DNA from: Terana coerulea
Taxonomy: Eukaryota > Basidiomycota > Agaricomycetes > Polyporales > Phanerochaetaceae
Assembly: GCA_024811115.1 (NCBI GenBank)
Contig: JAKOGH010000835.1
Location: forward strand, 1-64,000
Direction: 5' to 3'
DNA: 64,000 bases
Shown here piece after piece: positions 55,030-64,000 of this stretch. A model generated the notes under the pieces. It was not told where the DNA came from and made no database searches. It saw nothing but the letters and a program-made list of their open reading frames with translations. The position numbers were made by a program, and so were the translations under genes. Within the stretch, counting starts at the first letter, position 1. Each line of letters opens with the position of its first letter.

Positions 55030-55582
55030 CTTAAGCTGGACATGTTCAGAGCAGACTGTACCTCGGGCAGTACTACACACGCGTTGTTGACAATGAGAGG
55101 GAAATCGATACATTAAGGACATGCTCACGTTGCAATACATGAAAAACAAGTAGCTCCTCGCAGAGAGTGTTGGACGCATCTTAGCTGGCACATTTTGCGA
55201 GAGGTAATAATAGGGCCGGCAATTGATTGTGCTAGTAGTAGAAGGCTATCACACCTCGGCGTATCATGCGTGGAAGTTGAACGATATGGCCGCCTCGGGG
55301 TGACTGGCGCCGTTAAAGGCGGTCTAACTTTCCGGCCTTGCCGTCTGTGTGAACAACGTTGTGACATTTATCCCCATACAAGACCCCAGAAAATATAACT
55401 AAAGAGCATCACATAGCCCGAGCTTAATCCCCTACCTGATATGTGGAACAGGATGAAACCCCTGCGGTGAGTGGTGTACATGGTAGAAGACAGTAAATCT
55501 CCGAGTCTTCGCATTCGAATCCGAATAAGCATACATAAGAGGGCGTAATTGGTTCGTGAGTAGCCAGTCAGGCTGACGGATC
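55030..55582. other. Convergent 3' intergenic region
   Basis: Between the oxygenase stop and the CorA stop; the two genes converge here. No gene supported. Confidence 0.5.
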
Positions 55583-58035
55583 CTACATATTCTTGAATTT
55601 CTGTACTGTAGTTCATTCGCGAGCTATGCAGTAACGCAGAATAAAGCTTACCTTCTTCACAGAACGCGCTTGCATCTTCTTCATAAAGTTGCGCCACATC
55701 CTTTGTAGATCGTTGAACAAGAAGATCGGTATGACTATAACCATGACGGGGATTGCGATGATCCAGAAGCTGACAAGTAGAAGAGGTCAGGATATGAGGA
55801 GATGCAGGTATAGCTCGTTAGGAGCACCCACACGAGGTCGGAGTGATTGTTGTCGTGCACGGACCACATTCTTTCGAAGTTCATGCCCTGCAGGTGAGAT
55901 TGACGTAAGAGCACGCACATAACAAAATCAGACGTAGAACTTACAAAATAGCCCGTGAGCAGTGTCAAAGGAAGAAAGATGACAGTGGCGGTCGTTAGCT
56001 TTTGCATAGTTCCATTCATATCGTACGAAGTCATCTGCCATATAACGAGGTCAGGTGATGGTAAGTGAAATGCTATTCGGCCTGGCTTACGTTGAACGTG
56101 TAGTCGATCAGATTTTGCATAACCCCGGCGAACATGTCGAGGCTCGTCAGGACATGTTCCATGTGGTCATGCACATCCGCCTCAATCGACGATGAAAGCT
56201 TGAACGGGAATTGCGAGGCAAAAACGCACAAGGTATATCTTGGATTTGTGGCTCATGTAGCCTTGAATCTTGACGTTCGGATCGTGCACCTCAGATAGCG
56301 CCGCCATGCGGTCGGCATCGTAGCGACGAAGCCCGTAGATCACCGTCTTGATAGGGCCAAGGGTACGCTGATGCAAGATCAGGTCACCCTGTAGAATGTG
56401 CACTGTAGTCGTGCGGTGAGTAAGCATGAAAAGGACCGCAATCGAATCCCTTACTTCGACGAACATGCTTTACGCTCGGTTTCAGCAAGACGGCCTGCTC
56501 GAGTTGCAGTATCTTGCTCTGATATTCTTCAACAACTTCGAGGGCTTGATCGACGACTATGTCATGCACAAAATCAGCCTTCTTGATTCTCAACCGTGAG
56601 GGTAAGTGAAGGTACCTAGATCGAGAAGGCTTTGAACGAGGAGCGAGGCATCTGCGCTTGTTCTCAGACCTGTCTGCTTCTGGCGGAGACGCTCAGTGAT
56701 AGGAGCCGTGAAGCCCAGCGTCGTGTCAGGATGAATGGTGACGACTGTGCCTGAGAAAAGCACAGCGACCTGAGTATATTTTTGTGAGCTCAACCTTTGA
56801 TTTGGTGACATACCATCGCGGAATAGGAATATGCACATTGGTGCAATCTTGACGTTGACACGCTGGCCCTTCTTCAGCTGGCGAATAAGTTTGATATTTC
56901 GCGCATCTTTGTTCTCCTGTCGGCACATGGATACGTCAGCTGGAGACACTAGCGCAGTGGGATGTAGAGGTCACCTTGACATCGAGCTCAGCGGTAAAAC
57001 GCGGACCATGCATGGATAGCGGGACTGTGTCATGTGTCTCCAGATCACTTCGGTTGCTGAACCGTTTCCTGATAGACTTGCCCAAGGTTGCGCTCCGTGC
57101 AGTGGTGAAGGGGACGAGGGCTTGACGTTGAACATGATTCGGACTTCGTCGTTCTTGAGCATTGACTCGTCTTCCACATCGTCGTCCTCCATCGACTGAG
57201 GCGATGAAGAGCGAGTTAGCCCAGTCACACCAGTAGCGACACTTTCCTCAGAGGCGTCTCCGTCAGAGATGACAGAGTGGCATAAGACTCGCAAGAAGAG
57301 ATGCTTGTGATAGTAATCTGCCTTTGAACGAGTGGTCTTGCGGACGTGCAGTAAGTCTTCAAGCGCCAAGGGGTGCATGTCTGTTACACTCGGGATTAGC
57401 GGACGCCTCTACACCCATGCCAGCAGAACATACCGTATTGTATGGCTAATGCAGAAATGACATCCCAGCTGACACCCCCGACGTTTATCCAACGCACCTT
57501 CGCCCACGACTCCTTCTCGCCACCGCGCCCACCAGACAGAAGCTCTATGAGTTCATGGTTTGTTACCCGGACTGCGTTTTGTCGCACAGATGAATAATCC
57601 ACCACGTCGATGGTGCACTTCTGCCTGATGTGCCCGTACAGGAAGGATGCCGAATCCCGTCTTGGATCAATTCCTGGTTCCGCACCCACCCATCTGTTGG
57701 AGAGGGCGACGGAGCCGCGATGCATGTGAATGACCTTGCGCACTGTTGCACGGAATCGCTCGCGGGGCGTCATCTGAGAGGAGCCATTCGCTCGAGATTG
57801 TTTCGTGCTTGCCCGGTCGTGCCTCACAGGCGAGCGTGTCCGCGAAGGGTCCCGTAGGCTGGCTGGAGCCGAGAAGGTCCCTTCGACAACCTCCTAAACT
57901 CGGACGGCCATCGTGGTGTCGAGGTGTGCGCTGTGGCTGGCTCTCCATCTGCGTAGGCGGGAGGAACACCTCGTCCTCCAGGTCTGGTGTTAGGGAGCGA
58001 CCGTCTGAGTCGCTGAAGCTGTTCTCTCGAGGCAT
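55583..58035 (-). CDS. CorA-family magnesium transporter
   Basis: CorA/Alr-type divalent cation channel that brings Mg2+ across a membrane. The ATG at 58035 reads MPRENSFSDSDGRSLTPDLE, a long polar cytosolic start. Exons then give WINVGGVSWDVISALAIQYG, MHPLALEDLLHVRKTTRSK (the conserved HPLALEDLLH region), YYHKHLFLRVLCH, NIKLIRQLKKGQRVNVKIAP, HILQGDLILHQRTLGPIK and TATVIFLPLTLLTGYF. An intron splits this last helix from the signature GMNF. The second helix FWIIAIPVMVIVIPIFLFND and a basic tail follow. An intron joins SVKK to KFKNM, TAG at 55583-55585. Two helices with GMN between them define the family. I did not assign a specific paralogue (Alr1, Mnr2 or Mrs2 type). Confidence 0.88.
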
Positions 58036-58678
58036 GTTGCTGAAGGTCTGGGGGTGCCTATGCGCGCCGGAGACGAGGTAACGATGCGTTTGCAACGTGC
58101 TGTGAGCGCAGTTAACCCACAGTCGCTGGAGCAGGAAGTGGGCAGTTGGCATCACATTGATGAATTGAAGCAAGATATCCCGCACCTTCTATGACCATGG
58201 TCTAGAATTCGCTCATAAAACCAAGAGTAGCTTGGGTCGGATGCAATGCGAAAACTCCCGGCAGAGACAAAGGCATGAGCGCATCCTGCATCTTGGTTCA
58301 GAGTTTCGACATATCCTAAATATAGGTATTCCTTACAATCTAGGGATAGCATTTGTTGAGCGTATACGTTGGTTTTGTCGCCTCGAGGCTGGGCAGCACT
58401 GTGTAATTTGCGTCATAGTTGACCGTAGATGAGAGTTTGTTCCAACACCTGTCCGCTCAGCGCTAACACATTTTCGTGGTGGCCACGTGGCGCTCGCGGT
58501 CAACATTCGTGATTTTGTTCTGTTTCACTTCGACCTACAGTGGCGGTTCAAAGCATTGTTTCCATTGTGAAAGTAATAATTGAAGCCAATAAACTGTTTC
58601 CGCAAGGCTTTAAGCTACATTCCATGATATGAGAGGAGATAGATGAATATTAACTATGGTGAAAGGAAGCCACAGCGA
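58036..58678. other. Intergenic, upstream of CorA gene
   Basis: About 640 bases between two minus-strand genes. It should include the CorA promoter. Nothing specific recognised. Confidence 0.5.
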
Positions 58679-60499
58679 TTATCGTCTGACTGGTAGCCAT
58701 GCCGGAAGATGGGCGTCGAGAGCCATGGGTGCTTCTACTTCGCAAACGGGGGTTTCTGACAGGATTGCGCTATGTTTCAATGCCGTCATCACTCGTGCTT
58801 CACCATGCCTCTGCTTATCACCCTGAGCCTCCCGCACTTCGACTACCAGCTTCGCAATTTCTTCGGCTTGAGGTAGAGTGCGGAGTGGAAGCGGCTGGCC
58901 GTGTTTGAAGGCCGTCTCCGGGTCTAATTGACCAAACGACCGAATCCATTGTCCGACTGCCGCAAGTGACACGCGAACTTCCCAAGACCCACCCTCCTAC
59001 AAATAATGAGCGCGTGCATAAAGCCCCACGCACTCAAGCCACGCACCGTGATGGTTTTGCACAGCGCTGCGTTAATCCCAAAAGCAAGTAGGTAGCCAGC
59101 AGCATGATCCAGCGCTTGCATTGGTAGTGGCTTAGGTGCGAGCGTCGTGGCATCTTTCTGGTGTTTGGCATATGCATCCGCCTCTGCGGCATTGAATCCT
59201 GTCGCGGTTTGCACAAGGGAATCAAACTACGCAAGAACGGTGAGTACATGCCTACAATTTAGGGAATAAGAACGTACACCACGCCTATCCTTCCATGGCC
59301 CTTCCCAGCCATACGCACTCAAACTAGCGTAGACGATGCCCGGGCGAGCAGCTGCGACGTCTGAAACACTGAATCCCTTCTCCGCCAGACCACCAGGGCG
59401 ATACGCTTGCAAGAATACGTCTGCGTCTTTTATCAGCTCGCTCAAGGTCTCTCTATCTTGCACCTCGGTGAGGTCCAGCTGTGTGGTGCGTTTGCCCCGG
59501 GACGTGTCGATGTCCAAGAGCGGCAAGTCCGGTAACTTGGGAGATGTGATCCAAAGTACGTCGGCTCCATGCGCTGGAAGGCATTCAGGCTTTGAGATTC
59601 CATCACAAAGTAACTTCAGTCTTACCTGCTAAGGTACGCCCGCAAACAGGCCCTGCCAAGACTCGCGTAAAATCGAGCACTCGGATGCCCTTCGAGCGGC
59701 CGACGATTATCGGTGTTGGGTGGGCGTTTAGGTGCATCGCCGACTTTGACGAGCGTCACAGGAGGGGCTCCCGCCAGAGCACGGCCTTGAGGATGGCTAT
59801 CCCATTCATGGAACCGCCGAAGTGCGGTCGCCACCATATTTCTCGAGGCTGCTTCTTCTTCGAAGGCGAACGAGTCCCACTTCTGCAAAGACGCTGAGAC
59901 GGCTTGTTTGGTACCGTCACATTTGAGGATATCTAGGATGCCTTGTCGATGACTAAGGTGTATCAGTGGCTGAGGGCATGTGGTGCACGAGCAGAGTGCT
60001 GTACGTACTGGGGAAAGTTGGTGTGAATTCGAACATAGCTGTTATCCTTGGTCTCGTAAACTCCAGCCAGGTCATCGAACAGGGCGCCTGATCCTAGAAG
60101 CTTGCCATCGACAGTGTACCACGACTCACTCTCTTCGAGAGAAGCGTCATGGGTATCTAATCGACACTGAGATTGGTTAACAAACTTACTAAACTCGAGG
60201 GCAGCATGTCTAGCGTCCACAGACACTGTTTGCTGCACGCCAGAATTGAGCTCATGGAAATATGCAGCTGACAGGCCAGACAGTCCAACCGAAGTCTACC
60301 ACAAGGCCCGAGTGTTAATATTACACTCGTGGAGCGGTAGTAATGAGCAGACGTAACGCACTTGCGCAGCAGACCCTAGCCTGAAGGAAGAGTTGATTGC
60401 TGTGTCAGGGTTACCGCCCAGTAACAGCCGAGGGATCCAGGAGGGCGGGAGGCCGTTCGCCTTCCAGAGCACTGCAGCTGCTGTTGGAGAGGGCTTCAT
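58679..60499 (-). CDS. CoA-transferase family III (CaiB/BaiF-like)
   Basis: Family III CoA-transferases exchange CoA between organic acids through an Asp-linked intermediate. The ATG at 60499 reads MKPSPTAAAVLWKANGLPPS. After an intron come NSGVQQTVSVDARHAALEFS, DGKLLGSGALFDDLAGVYET and YVRIHTNFP, then the second half IRVLDFTRVLAGPVCGRTLA, LDIDTSRGKRTTQLDLTEV, DVFLQAYRPGGLAEKGFS and PGIVYASLSAYGWEGPW. The C-terminal exons contain FDSLVQTATGFN and QALDHAAGYLLAFGINAAL. TAA at 58679-58681. The order is typical of the fungal two-domain form. The acyl substrate is unknown. It neighbours ETF-beta, which fits organic-acid or acyl-CoA catabolism, but linkage is not proof. Confidence 0.9.
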
Positions 60500-60794
60500 G
60501 AAGCAAGGTAATCGACAAAGTCCAACATTGACACCTTAAATATTACCGGGCCGGAGGCCGACGCGTTACCGGAGGGAGTCATTCAAGGGTCGGAGCACAT
60601 CGGACACGGACATCCGAGAGGAACATGGTGTGAATTTGCTATGACGAACAAAGTTCAGTACTCGAATACCAATGGGAGGAGAGGTTCGGTAGGGAGAGTA
60701 AATCCAAAAGTCATTTACATGAAGAGTTCGGGTGGCTTCCAGTGCATTATACTGTCTGTACGATGACATGAATGGGCACCAGATGGTGGTAGAA

Positions 60795-61927
60795 TCATTG
60801 CTTGCCAATAACCCCCGCCTCCTTGAGCTTCGCGATTAGTTCATCGACATTCTCAACCTGGGACAGAGAACCACCATGAGACATGTACATGGAGAATAAG
60901 ACGCACAACTCACCTTGCCACCACCTTGTCGTTTCGGTGGCTCGGCGACCTTGAGAGTCTCTAGACGTGGAGTCAAATCAACACCGAGATCTGACGGTGA
61001 CAGCTTCTCTATTGGCTTCTTCTTGGCTTTCATAATATTGGGCAGCGAAGCGTATCGAGGCTCTGCGATATTATTTGATTAATTTCTGTTGTCTGTCAGA
61101 GTTGGAGGGGCGACATACCATTTAATCTGGGCGAAACAGTGAGTCAAGTATCATGTACGCGTGAGTTGAGCAACCACGCACCGAAGGTCCGTTGTGACAA
61201 TCAGAGGTAGCCGTGCCTTCACCTCTTGCAAACCGCCGTCAATCTCCTGGACAACGCTGATTTCCTTCTTCCCCGCGTCCACCACAAGCTTGCTCGCGAA
61301 CGTCGCTTGCGGCCAATTCAACAGGCCAGCGAGCATTTGACCGGTCTGACCGGCGTCGTCGTCTATCGCCTGCTTGCCCAAGATCACCAAGTCAACACCG
61401 TCCTTCTGCTTCTCGATGACTGCACGCAGCGCCTTGGCAATTCCGAGAGGTTCAGGTGGTGGCGCAGAGTCAGGGATTTCCACGTGAATTCCAGCATCGG
61501 CACCCATGGCAAGAGCGGTACGAAGTGTTTCAGCAGACTTTGTTGGCCCTATTGTGACAACCTTGATGCTCTTGACCTGGTCCTTGAGTTTCTCTCGCAA
61601 CCGAACCGCCTCCTCTACAGCTAAGGACAGATGAGTAGCTGTTATGTTTATGGAACAGTTGCACGAAAGACAAACCTATCTCGTCGAAGGGGTTCTGTGA
61701 GTGTCTTGACATAAGTTACTACGTACTGATGCAAGTCCGGAGGGCGTACCATGGAATGCTTGACATTAAGGTCCACGCCCTTCTGGTCAGGGTTTACACG
61801 GATTTTGACCGCATAGTCAATTGTCCTGGGGCCATCTAATGAGCAAAGCATACATAACCGCACAGCAAGTACGGCACCTCTTTACAGGAACCAGAATGTT
61901 GAGAAGCCGTGCAGCAGTCGGTCTCAT
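60795..61927 (-). CDS. Electron transfer flavoprotein beta subunit
   Basis: ETF-beta, with ETF-alpha, passes electrons from mitochondrial acyl-CoA dehydrogenases to ETF-ubiquinone oxidoreductase. The ATG at 61927 reads [17 protein letters not shown]. Introns join this to [20 protein letters not shown], then [66 protein letters not shown] and [20 protein letters not shown]. Then follow [20 protein letters not shown] and the end [15 protein letters not shown] with TGA at 60795-60797. The AIDDD..QTGQ segment is the family AMP/FAD-binding signature. Length near 260 residues is normal. The start is the first ATG before the conserved NILVPVKR. Confidence 0.93.
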
Positions 61928-62503
61928 CCTGAGCAGAGTTGCGGTCAGAGTTCGCGAGGTTAACCGTCGGGCATTTCGGATGCGGGGAAGCTGAAGCGCC
62001 CGCGGGTTCCCATCATTCGTTGAGCGCTTGTCTTTAAGTTTCTCCAAGCCCTAGAGTAGGGTTGTCACACCCTCGCACAGCTACAGAAGACAGTAAAACA
62101 TGACTGTAAAAGAAAACAAGATCAGGTTTATTTGAGCACAGAAACGGTACACATACAGGGGATATCACTACTGTGAGACTGTCTGACTACACTTCAAGCT
62201 ACTGCAAGGCGCTACTTGAGCTGTGCGCTTTGAGATTTTGTATCAGCTATCAACACACGAAATCAGCTTGCCAGATACAAATGCCAGCAGTATTTAGCAT
62301 GCATTATGCACAGAACTTCCTGACAACACAAGACATGCTGTATCGTTCGCCAACGTGGCGGAGAATGTAGCCTTAGACTAGGGGCGGCTTGTGAGCCAAT
62401 AAGACGCTCCCAATAATCAATCGGAGCTCGGAACGCTCGGCATTCTCCTCTGAGGACCGTGAATCCCCGAATTCCGACCTCAACGCCAACGACGACGACC
62501 TCA
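61928..62503. other. Divergent promoter region, ETF-beta and MPP-beta
   Basis: The two mitochondrial protein genes are transcribed away from each other from this 576-base interval, which therefore holds both promoters. No individual site could be defended. Confidence 0.5.
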
Positions 62504-64000
62504 ATGGTTTCGCGGACACTCTCTACTTCGCTTGCGCGGTCATTGCGCACCGTTGCGCGGCCAACGGTACGTTCACGTATTTTCTTCGAGTGATGGTATA
62601 CTCACATGAGATTTACAGCAGTCGGTGCGGCCCTGGAGGTCGTTTGCTACGGCGGTGAACGCACCCATAACCCAGCTCACAACCCTTTCCAATGGTCTCA
62701 CTGTCGCGACCGAGGCACACTCTCATGCGCAAACCGCTACTGTCGGTGTGTGGATAGATGCCGGCTCAAGGGCGGAGACCGACAAGACGAACGGAACGGC
62801 GCACTTCCTTGAGCACATGGCTTTCAAGGGCACAAACCAGCGCAGCCAGCACGCTTTGGAACTCGAGGTCGAGAACATCGGAGCCCACTTGAATGCATAC
62901 ACCTCGCGCGAACAGACCGTGTACTACGCAAAGAGCTTCCGCAAGGACGTCGGCCAGTCTGTGGACATCATCAGCGACATCCTCCAGAACTCCAAGCTAG
63001 AAAAGTCGGCGATTGAGCGGGAGCGCGACGTGATTATCCGGGAGCAGCAGGAGGTTGACAAGCAGATGGAGGAGGTTGTTTTCGACCACTTGCACTCTGT
63101 CGCGTTCCGAGGTACGTCGCGTCGCTTGTGCGGTTCTACCAGCGTCCGTAACCAATTGCGCCAGGCCAACCTCTCGGCCGCACCATCCTTGGGCCCAAGG
63201 AGAACATTCTGTCCATCAACCGGGATGACCTTGCGTCTTACATCAAGACGAACTACACCGCCGACCGCATGGTTTTGGTCGGCACTGGAGGTGTCGACCA
63301 CGGCGAACTCGTGAAGCTTGCTGAGAAGAACTTCTCCACCCTTCCCGTCTCCTCCAACCCCATCCCCTCGGCCGTCTCGCACACGCGAAGACTACCTTCA
63401 CCGGCTCTGAAGTTCGCGTCCGTGATGACAGCATGCCTACCGCACACGTCGCCATCGCAGTTGAGGGTGTCAGCTGGAGCTCACCGGACTACTTCCCTAT
63501 GCTTGTAATGCAGTCCATCTTCGGCAACTGGGACCGCTCCCTCGGTGCTGCTTCCTTGATGTCATCGAAGCTGTCACACATCGTCTCCTCCAACAACCTT
63601 GCGAACAGCTTCATGTCCTTCTCGACCTCATACGCTGACACCGGTCTTTGGGGCATTTACCTGGTCACCGAAAACTTGATGAACATGGACGACTTGGCTC
63701 ACTTCACCCTTAAGGAGTGGACTCGCATGTCCATTGCCCCTACCACCACCGAGGTTGAGCGTGCCAAGAGCCAGCTCAAGGCCAGCCTTCTTCTCACTCT
63801 CGATGGTACCACCGCCATTGCGGAAGATATTGGCCGGCAACTCGTCACCACGGGTCGTCGCATGACCCCTCAGCAAATCGAGAGTGCTGTCGACGCTGTC
63901 TCCGTTTCCGACATCCAGCGGGTTGCGAAGACGTACCTGTGGGACAAGGATGTAGGTGTTTATCTCCTAATGCTCGAGCTCGGTTCGTTGATCACCTTCT
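62504..64000 (+). CDS. MAS1: Mitochondrial processing peptidase beta subunit (partial, runs off window)
   Basis: The catalytic subunit that removes matrix-targeting presequences. The ATG at 62504 begins a targeting sequence ([20 protein letters not shown]); an intron leads to [20 protein letters not shown]. The inverted zinc motif is [11 protein letters not shown] (H-x-x-E-H), followed by [20 protein letters not shown] with the third ligand Glu region. Later comes [20 protein letters not shown] after an intron near 63112, then [40 protein letters not shown] and [21 protein letters not shown] one-base deletion in the CCCC run at 63364-63367 breaks the frame between NPIP and the following conserved block. 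Since this gene is essential, a sequence error is likelier than decay. The 3' end lies right of the window. Confidence 0.93.

Noticed and set aside
60566..60808. 80-codon minus-strand frame between CoA-transferase and ETF-beta
   Set aside because: It lies in the 3' flank of ETF-beta, overlaps its stop, and has no family features.
1..64000. tRNA, rRNA, CRISPR arrays, telomere repeats, viral genes
   Set aside because: None could be supported by reading; the repeated CGCCGTAACT units at 12.7-13.9 kb are transposon arms, not telomeric or CRISPR repeats.

Overview
This window looks like an accessory, repeat-rich chromosome region of an agaricomycete (basidiomycete) fungus, most likely a wood-decay Polyporales relative. 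The evidence is the many roughly 48-60 nt introns, several single-pass and multi-pass membrane protein families I associate with that group, dispersed small DNA transposons, and ordinary eukaryotic housekeeping genes at the right edge: mitochondrial processing peptidase beta, ETF-beta, CoA-transferase III, a CorA Mg2+ transporter and NAD-specific glutamate dehydrogenase. I see no bacterial operons, CRISPR arrays, rRNA genes or convincing tRNA genes.

Layout. 1-5085: two decayed carboxylesterase/lipase genes (minus). 6110-7738: a Tc1-type MITE and a GNAT acetyltransferase pseudogene. 8684-12384: two UstYa-like (DUF3328) oxidase genes around a small secreted peptide gene and a single-pass membrane protein gene. 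12681-13942: a long-TIR DNA element. 14405-15695: a seven-helix-type membrane protein. 15905-18966: a 2OG-Fe(II) oxygenase pseudogene split by a solo LTR, followed by a truncated tail of glutamate dehydrogenase. 19190-25597: a complete 6.4 kb cut-and-paste transposon carrying a long transposase with an N-terminal C2H2/BED-like finger and a C-terminal PHD finger. 25883-34881: two more UstYa-like genes, a Tc1-type foldback MITE, a second secreted peptide gene, and second copies of the single-pass protein, GNAT and seven-helix protein genes. 35273-46285: a second, collinear copy of the carboxylesterase-GNAT and 2OG oxygenase-GDH blocks; here GDH2 is full length (45754-49716). 51160-53165: a non-genic stretch bounded by two arrays of GG(A/T-rich)CC palindromes. 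53515-55029: a third 2OG oxygenase. 55583-64000: conserved housekeeping genes.

The main structural result is a two-part segmental duplication. Block I is 2.7-7.76 kb versus 35.3-40.85 kb; block II is 15.9-18.97 kb versus 43.6-46.3 kb. They have the same order and orientation, and the GDH2 fragment marks one breakpoint. Because each copy serves as the empty site for the other, three insertions can be read to the base with their target-site duplications: a Tc1-type MITE (TA), a solo LTR (AACAT) and an 8-bp-TSD MITE (CAAAAAGC). A second solo LTR (ATCCG) interrupts an exon of the left 2OG oxygenase.

Functionally the accessory part resembles an expanded, partly decaying set of tailoring-type enzymes (UstYa-like x4, 2OG oxygenase x3, GNAT x3, carboxylesterase x3) with two small secreted peptide genes, each lying between a UstYa-like gene and a member of the same single-pass membrane family. 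Whether this is one pathway is inference. Caution: single-nucleotide frameshifts also occur in two genes expected to be essential or core (MPP-beta and GDH2), so some lone frameshifts elsewhere may be sequence errors rather than true decay.
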